Shown here: one piece after another, positions 17,923 through 25,820 of the stretch | Numbering within the stretch: the stretch's first letter is position 1 | How the letters are laid out: each line of letters opens with the position of its first letter | NCBI GenBank assembly: GCA_020974905.1 | Contig: CP087563.1 | Span: 2,108,001 to 2,172,000 of the forward strand | Direction of reading: 5' to 3' | Length of the DNA: 64,000 bases | Source of the DNA: Planctomycetes bacterium syqfu | GTDB lineage: Bacteria; Planctomycetota; Phycisphaerae; Phycisphaerales; Phycisphaeraceae | Notes under the pieces: generated by a model | What the model was told of the DNA's origin: nothing | Seen by the model: only the letters and a program-made list of their open reading frames with translations | The model's database searches: none | Made by a program: the position numbers and the translations under genes

Positions 17923-18690
17923 TCAATCGTGTGCACTGCTACGGAACCGGTGAATCATGTGTGCATCGAAGGCACCTTCTGTGGTTGTTCCTTCGAGGTA
18001 GAGATTATCGCCGAAGATATTGTCCAGCCCAAGTCCACCTTCATCACGCAGGACACCGCCAATACGTGTTCGAAGCAGAGGCGAGACTTGATAGTCCACA
18101 TGATTATCCCCCCAGACCACATTGCCTTCCCATGTGCCGGGGATATTCTGTGAGTACACACTCATGGATAAAGACGTGATGCTTGAGAGGCCAATATTGC
18201 GATCACAAAGAATGGGCGCTTCACCATTGGATTCATCCCGCCATTCGGGAACACCGGTGTAGGCCACGGCAAGATTACGGATATCCAACATGGCATAGGA
18301 GTAATTCTCCCAGGCAATGGTGGGCGTATCGCCTGTCCAGACCACGCGATTTTCCACGGGGTTGGTGATGTAGTTGGCAGGGAAGAGGTTTTGGTTGAGC
18401 ATGATCCAGTAACGTGCTTCGACGGACTCCCCGTTGCCGTTGTTGCCGGTGGTCTCCGCGCCATCGGGAACGCGGGTGCCATCCCCTTGCAAACCGGGAT
18501 AGTATCCCTTGTTGCTTTGTGCGTGTGTGACCATGCCCTGATGAATACCACGCAGTTGCGTTGCACTTTTAAGACGGTTGGCTGCCAATCTCGCAGCCCC
18601 CAGCGCGGGCAAAAGGATGGCAATGAGTAATGAGATGATACTGATGACCACCAACAGTTCGATCAAGGTGAAGGCTTTCTTACGATTCAT
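17923..18690 (-). CDS. Prepilin-like protein, module partner of the 15949 enzyme
   Basis: A 255-aa protein from ATG 18690 ([15 protein letters not shown]) with AGGAG just upstream; the 18744 start is rejected. It has the prepilin signal, then a helix ending [12 protein letters not shown]. Near the C-terminus VVWGDNHVDY replaces the canonical DGH with GDNH, so the H-x9-DG motif is diverged. Two further strands follow (GGLGLDNIFGDNLYLEG). It is the first gene of the run towards 14151 and is divergent from an AraC regulator. The 356-bp upstream region holds paired direct repeats that may be AraC sites. Confidence 0.82.
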   Translation of the reverse strand: MNRKKAFTLIELLVVISIISLLIAILLPALGAARLAANRLKSATQLRGIHQGMVTHAQSNKGYYPGLQGDGTRVPDGAETTGNNGNGESVEARYWIMLNQNLFPANYITNPVENRVVWTGDTPTIAWENYSYAMLDIRNLAVAYTGVPEWRDESNGEAPILCDRNIGLSSITSLSMSVYSQNIPGTWEGNVVWGDNHVDYQVSPLLRTRIGGVLRDEGGLGLDNIFGDNLYLEGTTTEGAFDAHMIHRFRSSAHD

Positions 18691-18871
18691 AATCTCCTCT
18701 TCATTCATCTGGCGATCAAGCGTGACCAGCTGACTTGCATCCACAGGTCTGACAATGATCGTACATGGTTGGTCAGACAGTCGTGCTCGAACACCGTCAT
18801 CTCAACCATACCATACGACAGCCTCGCTCTTGGACCAAGAACTTGATCAGATCGTTTATGTCATGTTCCTT

Positions 18872-19026
18872 AAAACGGCTTTATCAAAAAATGTCTTGCC
18901 GTGCTGATTACGATTGATCTTATCCGTGCGTTGGATTAATGTCTAGAAATCATAGCCCGTCATGCACGGACTTTATTGCAAAAACAGTGCCGAATTACGG
19001 ACATTATGCCACAAAACGGCTATATC
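18872..19026. promoter_or_regulatory. Candidate AraC binding sites (two pairs of direct repeats)
   Basis: AAAACGGCTTTATC (18872-18885) and AAAACGGCTATATC (19013-19026) match at 13 of 14 positions. Between them GTGCTGATTACG (18901-18912) and GTGCCGAATTACG (18987-18999) form a second pair. All are in direct orientation, as AraC-type half-sites often are. They lie between the divergent prepilin and AraC genes, with the last site 21-42 bp before the AraC start. The rest of 18691-19046 shows no gene. Confidence 0.45.
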
Positions 19027-19067
19027 TATAGACCCTTACACGATGAATGCGTAAGAAACGGAACTTG

Positions 19068-19886
19068 ATGACACAGGATCACGCTCAAACTCTCGCAGCG
19101 CATCAGCTCGAATATGCCACAGGATGGCTTTCGAGTGTGCATGCCGGACATCATTGCCCGATGCATAAACATGCGACGGTTGAAATCGTTTATCACGCAT
19201 CCATACACGGCAAAAGTGATATCGATAAAGACAAAACCATTGACTTCCAGCAAGGCAGTGTCACCATCTATCCTGCCAATCTCTGGCATGATCAACTCTC
19301 TGAAACCGAAGGTGAAGACTATTGCGTGCATCTGAAATCGGATCACCCAACACTTAAACTGATCGACCATCCCATCCATATTTCGTTTCTTGCTGACGCT
19401 TATACGCAACGCGAACTCCGCGAGTTGGCAATGCTGACCACACCGCAAAATCAAATGGATCTGATCTGCGTCAACCATCGCACGCATGCGCTGTTCACCC
19501 GGCTACTCCAAATCGCAACCAGCAAAGAACAATCACCCGACACCATCAGCAATGCAGAGAAATATGCAGAGCAGGCCTACGAGTTCATCTCCAGACAGTT
19601 CCGCAAAATCCGCACACTCGATGATGTCGCCCAACACGTCGGCGTCAGCCAGGATTACCTGCGGCATATTTTCCAGGAACAGTATGACGTGCGAATGACC
19701 GATCACTTAACCAGCTCACGCATCGAACATGCCAAGGGACTGTTGGTCTATTCAACACTCTCAGCCAAGGCCATCGGAATTCAATGTGGCTTTAAAACCG
19801 CCAGGCATTTCTCCAGCATCTTCAACAAACATGTGGGCATGTCCCCCATCGCGTATCGCAAAGCCATGCAACGCCAGTCTGACTGA
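19068..19886 (+). CDS. AraC-family transcriptional regulator
   Basis: A 272-aa protein from ATG 19068; ATG 19047 is an equally possible start, adding MRKKRNL. The N-terminal cupin-like sensor has HHCPMHKHATVEIVYHA, a DFQQGSVTIYPANLWHD metal/sugar-binding style hairpin and EGEDYCVHL. The C-terminal double HTH is IRTLDDVAQHVGVSQDYLRHI and AKAIGIQCGFKTARHFSSIF, ending with VGMSPIAYRK. Cupin-AraC proteins mostly activate sugar-catabolic operons on ligand binding. It is divergent from the prepilin / glycosidase genes at 15949-18690, which are its likely targets. Confidence 0.9.
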   Translation: MTQDHAQTLAAHQLEYATGWLSSVHAGHHCPMHKHATVEIVYHASIHGKSDIDKDKTIDFQQGSVTIYPANLWHDQLSETEGEDYCVHLKSDHPTLKLIDHPIHISFLADAYTQRELRELAMLTTPQNQMDLICVNHRTHALFTRLLQIATSKEQSPDTISNAEKYAEQAYEFISRQFRKIRTLDDVAQHVGVSQDYLRHIFQEQYDVRMTDHLTSSRIEHAKGLLVYSTLSAKAIGIQCGFKTARHFSSIFNKHVGMSPIAYRKAMQRQSD

Positions 19887-19959
19887 CAAGCCATCCATCT
19901 CAGCCACCCCAGACGGACCGATTCTTCGCGGGAATTGTTGCCAATCATGCGTCTGGACT

Positions 19960-20001
19960 TTGAAAGATGAAACAATCGGCATACAATTTACACGTGTGCA
20001 A
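19960..20001 (+). promoter_or_regulatory. Promoter of the 20036 LacI gene with ACACGTGT operator at +1
   Basis: -35 TTGAAA (19960-19965), a 16-base spacer, and -10 TACAAT (19982-19987). The palindrome ACACGTGT (19990-19997) starts two bases after the -10 and is followed by GCA. The same core sits in the same place at the promoters near 25380 and 28074. Confidence 0.7.
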
Positions 20002-20035
20002 CAGGACATTATTCAAATTCTGATCCGAGACGTTC

Positions 20036-21055
20036 ATGAGCGTAACCATTAAAGACATTGCCAATGAGACCGGTCTGTCATGGCCAACGGTCAGCCGCAT
20101 TCTCAACGGCAAAGGTCAACTCTTCAAAGAAGAAACACGCGACCGTGTCATCAAAAAAGCACAGGAGATGGGCTACGTCCCCAACGCAGCGGCTCGGCGA
20201 ATCAAGTCCGACAAAACGTATCACATCGGCGCGTTGCTTCTGAACAATCCGGATCACCCGCTGCATTACCCAGCGTCCTTCGAAATTCTCCAGGGGATTA
20301 ATCAATCACTTGAACAAGCTGGCTACGTGCTGTCCCTGGTTCGTATCAGCGACATTCATGATGATGCACCGGTACAATCGCGCGTCTTCCGTGAAAAGAT
20401 GCTTGATGGGATGGTATGCCTGGACGCCCTGCCGGAGAACCTGGTCCAGGTCGTCAAAAAACTGGTGCCCCGTTGTGTGTGGCTCGACTCCAATCACAAG
20501 GAAACACAGGCCTGTGTCTACCGTGACGAAGAGAAAGTCGGCCAACTGGCAGCAGAGCAAATGCTCGCACTCAAATATCCGAAGATCAAGTTTCTGAGCG
20601 TGGTCCAAAGCTATCTGAAAAACAATCGCCACTTCAGTCACGATGCACGATTCAGTGGTATCAAAAAAACCTGCAAAAAACATGGCGTTGAAGTCGAGCA
20701 TGTGTTGATCCCCCACTGGTCCACCCCCATCGATCCGCAATTGCTCACTGACCTTTGGCAGCAACCGGCAGGATTGATCGTCGACGGACCACACGACGTG
20801 GCACGCATCATCCGCAAATGTGGCATGATGGGTTTACCGGTCGGCCGAAAAATCGGTATCGCAAGCTGTGACATGACCGAGGACCTGCGCATCGCCATGC
20901 CGGGACTCGCGCATGTGAGTAATGACCGTTATCACATCGGCCAACTTGGCGCGAAGATGATTCTCAAATTACTCAAGAAGAAAACCGAGTCCTGCCCCGC
21001 CGTTACAGTCACCGGCAAATGGGTTGCTGGCGACACAGCATGCGGTCCGCAGTAA
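20036..21055 (+). CDS. LacI-family repressor, predicted regulator of the ACACGTGT sites
   Basis: A 339-aa protein. HTH VTIKDIANETGLSWPTVSRIL (residues 3-23), then LNGKGQLFKEETRDRVIKKA and the hinge GYVPNAAARRIKSDKTYHIG. The effector domain has a NQSLEQAGYVLSLVR segment, MLDGMVCLDA, VPRCVWLDSN, LTDLWQQPAGLIVDGPHDVA, IGIASCDMTEDLRIAMPGL and the typical GAKMILKLLKK near the end. An SD-like CCGAG precedes the ATG. The operator ACACGTGT overlaps its own promoter and those of the two minus-strand enzyme genes downstream (25314 and 27941). It should therefore repress itself and both enzymes. The ligand is unknown. Confidence 0.9.
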   Translation: MSVTIKDIANETGLSWPTVSRILNGKGQLFKEETRDRVIKKAQEMGYVPNAAARRIKSDKTYHIGALLLNNPDHPLHYPASFEILQGINQSLEQAGYVLSLVRISDIHDDAPVQSRVFREKMLDGMVCLDALPENLVQVVKKLVPRCVWLDSNHKETQACVYRDEEKVGQLAAEQMLALKYPKIKFLSVVQSYLKNNRHFSHDARFSGIKKTCKKHGVEVEHVLIPHWSTPIDPQLLTDLWQQPAGLIVDGPHDVARIIRKCGMMGLPVGRKIGIASCDMTEDLRIAMPGLAHVSNDRYHIGQLGAKMILKLLKKKTESCPAVTVTGKWVAGDTACGPQ

Positions 21056-21087
21056 ACCCGCAAAAGCAACAATCTGTCAATTCCCCC

Positions 21088-21121
21088 AAAGCCGTGCTGC
21101 TCCTGCGGCACGGGTTGCCTT
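21088..21121 (+). repeat. Short GC-rich repeat, family C copy 1
   Basis: A 34-bp sequence AAAGCCGTGCTGCTCCTGCG plus GCACGGGTTGCCTT, matching 25676-25709 in inverted orientation with three differences. It contains a CCGTG ... CACGG stem and lies just behind the LacI gene. Confidence 0.6.
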
Positions 21122-21142
21122 AAACCCATCACCACATCACGC

Positions 21143-21188
21143 ATACCAATTCAAGTAAAAACGCACGCGCTCTTGATGGGATGGGTAT
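21143..21188. repeat. Intergenic palindromic repeat, family B copy 3 (short deletion form)
   Basis: A 46-bp element with the outer arms ATACCAATTC ... GGATGGGTAT and the AACGCACGCG core, but without the central ~100 bp present at 2740-2883 and 11392-11538. It looks like an internal deletion derivative. Confidence 0.6.
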
Positions 21189-21240
21189 CAAGCCCGAATG
21201 CCCGACACGGCTTTGAATTTAATCATATTCACCCCAAGAC

Positions 21241-21272
21241 AAAAAGGCAGGCAACTTTCGTCACCTGCCTTT
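21241..21272. terminator. Bidirectional rho-independent terminator
   Basis: AAAGGCAGG (21243-21251) and CCTGCCTTT (21264-21272) form a 9-bp perfect stem with a 12-base loop. A-rich and T-containing flanks allow termination in both directions. It lies between the convergent genes ending at 21055 and 21313. Confidence 0.8.
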
Positions 21273-21312
21273 GTCATCATGTATATCGCTTCAACAGCTC
21301 ACTGAAATTTCA

Positions 21313-24300
21313 TCATTCCCCGAACACCATGATCGGCCAGAGATGCGGGCGACGGTCACAGTGCATGCCTTTCTCCGTTGCCAAGCTCGCACCCTTGCGC
21401 GGCCAGGGTCGGTCTGCATCGATGTCATGAATGTACATCCCAAACCCTGCTCGGTATCCCTTCTCAAAACGAAGCGGTTCGAGATAGCGTGCTGGGAAAA
21501 TCATCACATAGCTGTAGCCGTCGGAGGTGCGTTGGTATTGACAGGTCACACCGCGTGACGCTTCCTCCTTGGTGGGCATGTCCAAACCGCCAGCATATTG
21601 CATGTTCGGCTCGTAAAATCGCAACACCGTCCCAGGACCGTTGGTTGCTTTGACATTGCCTGCGTAAAAGTCATAGCGATAGTCATCCAAGTCAAATCCC
21701 TTGGTCTGATTGGTCCGTCCATTGGCAGTGGTGTCAAAGTACAACTCCACACAGCCATCATGCATGTACATCTGTCCTGGATTCCAACGCGACGGCTCGG
21801 TGAGATGCACCACATCATCCACCGCGTGAATCCGCAGGTAGAGATGATCCTTGTCCCATGCCAACTGATACGTCACATCCAGATCACCCTTGTAGCCATG
21901 CTTGAGCGGTGGTTCACCCTGATTGACTTTCTGCACAAAAACATTGTCCATCGGGATAGCAGGAATCTTGTCCCACAACGGTGAAGATGGATCAGCTGGC
22001 AATGGACTGTCGGTGTGCGGGATGTAGAAATACCCCATACTCCAAGGCACATTGAAAGCGGAACCGGCATCCTGTTTCACGTGAATCTGATCTGCCCAAC
22101 TGAACATCTTGCCAAACGAATGGTCAGCAGGCACATTGAGTTGGTACATCTGATTCTGCTTGGCGGGGACGGTGTAAGGAATCTGCTGATCGGTGAGTTG
22201 CACCTTGCCGGTGAGTTGACGGTTGGTCTGGTTTTTCAGTTCCAGTTTCACATGTCCGTCAAGTTCGGGAACCACCGCAACATTGAGTGTATTGCTGCCA
22301 CCAATGACATCGGCCTGATTCAACGCTGTGACAAGCTGCTGCGTCTGCCCCTTTTTACCGATGATGAAAATCGGCGCTGGTGCCAATTGCAACACGGCTT
22401 TGCCATCCTCCGTCAGAGCCTTGCGGGTATTGCCCATCATGTCCATGAACTGGGGCGAGAGGCTATGCAAATCAACATGAATCTGCGGGCCGCGTTCCAA
22501 GCCATCTTCGACACGATCAATCGCGCACCAGATCGCAATCACCGGCTGTCCCTGTTCATTCTCAAACGCATAGCCACGAATCCCACCCATCGGCCGGATG
22601 TCCGCAACGAACTTAGGCTTGGGCAGCAAATGTCCGAGCGTGTTGGGGACTTTGCACATCGCCCATGGGGAAAGGTAGAAATCCAGATACGGCCTTGCCA
22701 TCCAGATGTTGGTTGAACGCAGTTGCGGCCAATGTTTCAAACTCATCACAAACATGCGGCAGACCCATGTCGCATGCATGTACTCGCGCCAACCCCAGTT
22801 GTAAGTCGGGATACCCGAAAGATAGGAATCACCCCATGCGTCCGCTCCCCATTCGGGTAAATCCGTCGGGAGCATGTTAAAACACTCGGTAAAATCAATC
22901 GGTGTGTTTTTGTCGTAACCATACCGCAGCATCTGATCCTTAAGCCGCTGCGTCTCGGCATCCCAATCATTGGTGCCCCCAGAGCCATCGAGATTCCAAT
23001 AGGGATGAACCGCGATGGCGTCCCACTTGACCTTGCCACGACTTTCCTTGAGATATGCTTCCATCTCATGAAAACCGCGCGTCATGGAATAGCCAGACGT
23101 CCCACCATCGGGATAAACCGTGATGTCGGGGTTGGCACGTTTGAACCCGTGATACGAAGGAATCTGAATCAGTTCGGAAAATTCCTTGAAGCGTTTTTGC
23201 TTGAGTAACGGTGCACCTTCGACTTCGGTACACAACGCCCAGTTTGTAACCCACGGCCGGAGTTTGGCAGCATCATACGCAGCCTGCTCAACACGTTTGG
23301 CTAAATCTGCTGGCGGCTGGGACATGCTCTTTTTGATACTTTGAAGTAACGCCCGTTGCTCACCCTTGACGACATCCGAAGCAATGGCAAGGAGATTCTC
23401 AATCCCGTATTGCTCAAGCAGGTCATGTTCGATTTGATATTGACTGCTGTAACTGGTCGAACCAAAGCCCCATCGCTGGAAACGTGCCAGGGTGTCATGG
23501 GTGCGCGTGTTTCGAAAAGCATGTGTCAGTGAACCGAACAGGTTCTTGGACGGACGTTGATTTTTCAGCGAGGTCATCACATCCAGACGATAGAAGTCCG
23601 TGTAAGTTTGCTGCGATGACGTGGTGTAGGTTGCTTTGAGAACAAAGACCCCCTGGCCGATCTGTTCCTGTTTGAGATTTAATGGCAGGACCGTTTGGCC
23701 CCTGGTATCCAGTGTAAAACTCTGATCATCGGTATAGAGCAGTTCCTTAAAGACGTTTTCCAATTCCAGGTGGACCTGCCCGGTCATGCTCGGTTTACCT
23801 GACATGGTCAAACGCGCATCAAGGTTCTGGCCAACCTGTAATGCGTTGTCGGGATCGCTGGTCAACAACCAACCTTCCACGTCTGGGCTGGTGAATTCGG
23901 TGAGTTGATTACCTTCCTCAATTTGGATGCCATCGATCCAGAGATTGCTTGCGGTGCCAGTGAGTAACAGGTTGATCGCAAGGTGGTCGGAGTTGTAAAC
24001 GAAGCTGTAGCGTTTCCAATCCGTGGTGGTTTGAAACTTGGTTTGAAAACCGGTTTGCCAACCATAGGCGCTTCCGCGTAACGGACTGAATGCACCAAAG
24101 CCAAAGCTCTGCCCGGCCTTGTCAGACCTGGCGTAACAACTGATGGTGTAGGTTTGGTTTTTCTTGACGGGAATCGTGAAGGACATCATGGCCTGACGTG
24201 ATGGCGCATGCTTGATGAGTAAACACTGCTTGCCAAGGTATCCGTCGTTGGAGACGTTGTAGGCCTGCACATCCGTTGGCACATAGGTCGCACCGCCCCA

Positions 24301-25314
24301 CCACCATTTCCAGTACCGCAGTCCCTGTTCAAAGCTGGGATTGGGCATGATATTCCGCGTGATGGGTGCTTGAAAGTACAGACGGTCATTGCCCCAAAAG
24401 TCGGTCCCTGCAATGGGAGGTTGCGCATTCTCATCAGACTTGGCGGTCATCCCCAGATCAATCACCAGTGAATCCTGCGCTCGCGGTTGGCGATTATGCG
24501 TGCGGATGATCATCTCGTAACGATCCGTGCCAGGCTTGAGATTGCTTTCACGCATGTCAAAGCTCAGGAACTCCGACGTGGTGACGGTGAATTGTTGCAA
24601 CGGGTCATTGGGCGCATAGGTCAATTTCAGATCATTGCCTTGCGTGACGAGACGTTGCTCTTTGGTGAGTTTGTCAGCAGATTCAAAGGTGACGACTTTG
24701 CCGTTAACGGCGATGGGTTGATCGCGGTAATGCTTGGAGAAAATCAGCCATGGGGCAAGGGTGATTGTGTTGCCAAAATCTTTGAGTTGTTCCTGTGAGA
24801 TGCCCATGTCCCAGGCGAGAATGAGCTTGCTGCCATCACCTTGCTTGAGGGCCTGCGTGTACACCGCCTTTTTGCCATCCGGAAGAAGATAGGGTTTACG
24901 GTAGGTGATGGTTTGCGTCTGCTTATCGATGTGCAATTGAGCGGGGTCATTGGCAATACCTTTAAACGGATACCCTGCACCGGTCGGACCATTGGCAGAA
25001 CCCCAGCATTGGATATTCATGATCACGCGACCATCAATGATCAGTGAGATTCGTTGATCGCGATCCGTGAGGTAATGCCCTGCATGACCACGCACACTCA
25101 CGGACTTGTTGCCAGCGGTGAAGACGGGCCAATCGTATGTCTTGTCATGCTTGACGAACGAACCGACTTTGAGCACCGGCTTTTGGACATCCGCACCGGA
25201 GGCCTTGAAGGGAGGCGAGATGTCGGGCAATAGTGATTGGGCATGCGTCGTCGCAGTCACCGCCATGAGCACACCAAGCAACCAGCCGAAAACGATACGT
25301 CGAGAAAAGGCCAT
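21313..25314 (-). CDS. Giant secreted modular glycoside hydrolase (clan GH-A) with CBM4/9-like and CBM9-like modules
   Basis: A 1333-aa protein from ATG 25314 with GGGAG upstream. Signal peptide ends near residue 26 (TATTHAQ). Residues ~30-300 form a beta-rich galactose-mutarotase-like region. Residues ~325-470 are a CBM4/9-type module: NIMPNPSFEQGLRYWKWW, NQTYTISCYARSD, NLWIDGIQIEEG. A linker beta domain follows. The TIM barrel (~600-950) contains NWALCTEVEG (E697, possible acid/base), WDAIAVHPYWNLDG and TPIDFTECFNM (E810, possible nucleophile), like GH39/GH-A enzymes. The C-terminus (~1110-1333) resembles a CBM9 sugar-binding fold: YQLAWDKDHLYLRIHAVDD, HDGCVELYFDT, GYSYVMIFPARYL. It likely acts outside the cell. 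It is under the ACACGTGT operator and convergent with the LacI gene. Confidence 0.75.
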   Translation of the reverse strand: MAFSRRIVFGWLLGVLMAVTATTHAQSLLPDISPPFKASGADVQKPVLKVGSFVKHDKTYDWPVFTAGNKSVSVRGHAGHYLTDRDQRISLIIDGRVIMNIQCWGSANGPTGAGYPFKGIANDPAQLHIDKQTQTITYRKPYLLPDGKKAVYTQALKQGDGSKLILAWDMGISQEQLKDFGNTITLAPWLIFSKHYRDQPIAVNGKVVTFESADKLTKEQRLVTQGNDLKLTYAPNDPLQQFTVTTSEFLSFDMRESNLKPGTDRYEMIIRTHNRQPRAQDSLVIDLGMTAKSDENAQPPIAGTDFWGNDRLYFQAPITRNIMPNPSFEQGLRYWKWWWGGATYVPTDVQAYNVSNDGYLGKQCLLIKHAPSRQAMMSFTIPVKKNQTYTISCYARSDKAGQSFGFGAFSPLRGSAYGWQTGFQTKFQTTTDWKRYSFVYNSDHLAINLLLTGTASNLWIDGIQIEEGNQLTEFTSPDVEGWLLTSDPDNALQVGQNLDARLTMSGKPSMTGQVHLELENVFKELLYTDDQSFTLDTRGQTVLPLNLKQEQIGQGVFVLKATYTTSSQQTYTDFYRLDVMTSLKNQRPSKNLFGSLTHAFRNTRTHDTLARFQRWGFGSTSYSSQYQIEHDLLEQYGIENLLAIASDVVKGEQRALLQSIKKSMSQPPADLAKRVEQAAYDAAKLRPWVTNWALCTEVEGAPLLKQKRFKEFSELIQIPSYHGFKRANPDITVYPDGGTSGYSMTRGFHEMEAYLKESRGKVKWDAIAVHPYWNLDGSGGTNDWDAETQRLKDQMLRYGYDKNTPIDFTECFNMLPTDLPEWGADAWGDSYLSGIPTYNWGWREYMHATWVCRMFVMSLKHWPQLRSTNIWMARPYLDFYLSPWAMCKVPNTLGHLLPKPKFVADIRPMGGIRGYAFENEQGQPVIAIWCAIDRVEDGLERGPQIHVDLHSLSPQFMDMMGNTRKALTEDGKAVLQLAPAPIFIIGKKGQTQQLVTALNQADVIGGSNTLNVAVVPELDGHVKLELKNQTNRQLTGKVQLTDQQIPYTVPAKQNQMYQLNVPADHSFGKMFSWADQIHVKQDAGSAFNVPWSMGYFYIPHTDSPLPADPSSPLWDKIPAIPMDNVFVQKVNQGEPPLKHGYKGDLDVTYQLAWDKDHLYLRIHAVDDVVHLTEPSRWNPGQMYMHDGCVELYFDTTANGRTNQTKGFDLDDYRYDFYAGNVKATNGPGTVLRFYEPNMQYAGGLDMPTKEEASRGVTCQYQRTSDGYSYVMIFPARYLEPLRFEKGYRAGFGMYIHDIDADRPWPRKGASLATEKGMHCDRRPHLWPIMVFGE

Positions 25315-25379
25315 GGGGACTCCCTGTTTCTATGAGCCAACGCCAGTCATCATATCACGACCACGGCATTTTACACTAA

Positions 25380-25424
25380 TGCACACGTGTGCAAAGTATA
25401 TGCATGGTGTGGTGGAAAGGTCAA
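25380..25424 (-). promoter_or_regulatory. Promoter of the 1333-aa GH gene with a perfect 14-bp operator
   Basis: On the minus strand, -35 TTGACC (25419-25424), spacer 18, -10 TATACT (25395-25400). The perfect palindrome TGCACACGTGTGCA (25380-25393) covers the expected transcription start. The core ACACGTGT is shared with 19990-19997 and 28074-28081. A 5' untranslated region of about 70 bases follows. Confidence 0.75.
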
Positions 25425-25500
25425 GATGTCGGTGGAAAATTTTGAGATGACAGTGAGATTAGAGCCGTTCAAAAATTATTCTCCATATCATCGCATGATT

Positions 25501-25597
25501 CGTCACTCCCGCGCCCCGGAAGTCGGGAATCCAGTGGCATTCTGAAGACGCTTGCAGATATCACTGGACTCCCGACTTCCGGGGCGCGGGAGTGACG
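25501..25597. repeat. Intergenic palindromic repeat, family A copy 3, with perfect 28-bp arms
   Basis: A 97-bp element whose first 28 bases (from CGTCACTCCCGCGCCCCGGA) are the exact reverse complement of its last 28. Inner ATCCAGTGGCATTCTGAAGA and GCAGATATCACTGGA core as in copies 1 and 2. The perfect arms suggest this is the youngest or best-maintained copy. It lies in the 506-bp gap between the 25314 promoter and the heparinase-like gene. Confidence 0.85.
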
Positions 25598-25675
25598 GAG
25601 GGTGAAGATTAATTCTTGTTAACGCTCGAATGCGATGATCAGCTGGGCTCGCAAGACATGTGTCGCGCCACCGTC

Positions 25676-25709
25676 AAGGCAACCCGTGCCGCGGGAGCGA
25701 CACGGCTTT
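25676..25709 (-). repeat. Short GC-rich repeat, family C copy 2
   Basis: The minus strand reads AAAGCCGTGTCGCTCCCGCG plus GCACGGGTTGCCTT, matching 21088-21121. The pair is inverted and brackets the 21313-25314 enzyme gene. Here it lies about 110 bases behind the heparinase-like gene, past that gene's terminator. Confidence 0.6.
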
Positions 25710-25720
25710 TGAGTGAGAAT

Positions 25721-25753
25721 AAAAACAGCCGCGTCCTGGTTGGGACACGGCTG
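25721..25753 (-). terminator. Rho-independent terminator of the heparinase-like gene
   Basis: CAGCCGCGTCC (25726-25736) pairs with GGACACGGCTG (25743-25753) with one mismatch. On the minus strand the hairpin is followed by TTTTTATT. Confidence 0.85.
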
Positions 25754-25820
25754 TGGTGTTATTTGAATTGTCAGACCGCATTGCGTTGATGCGTTCAACG
25801 GTCAGATGAATTGTCAGAAA

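Noticed and set aside
22015-22716. 233-codon plus-strand frame inside the 1333-aa GH gene
   Set aside because: Shadow frame; the minus strand carries the CBM9-like and barrel sequence.
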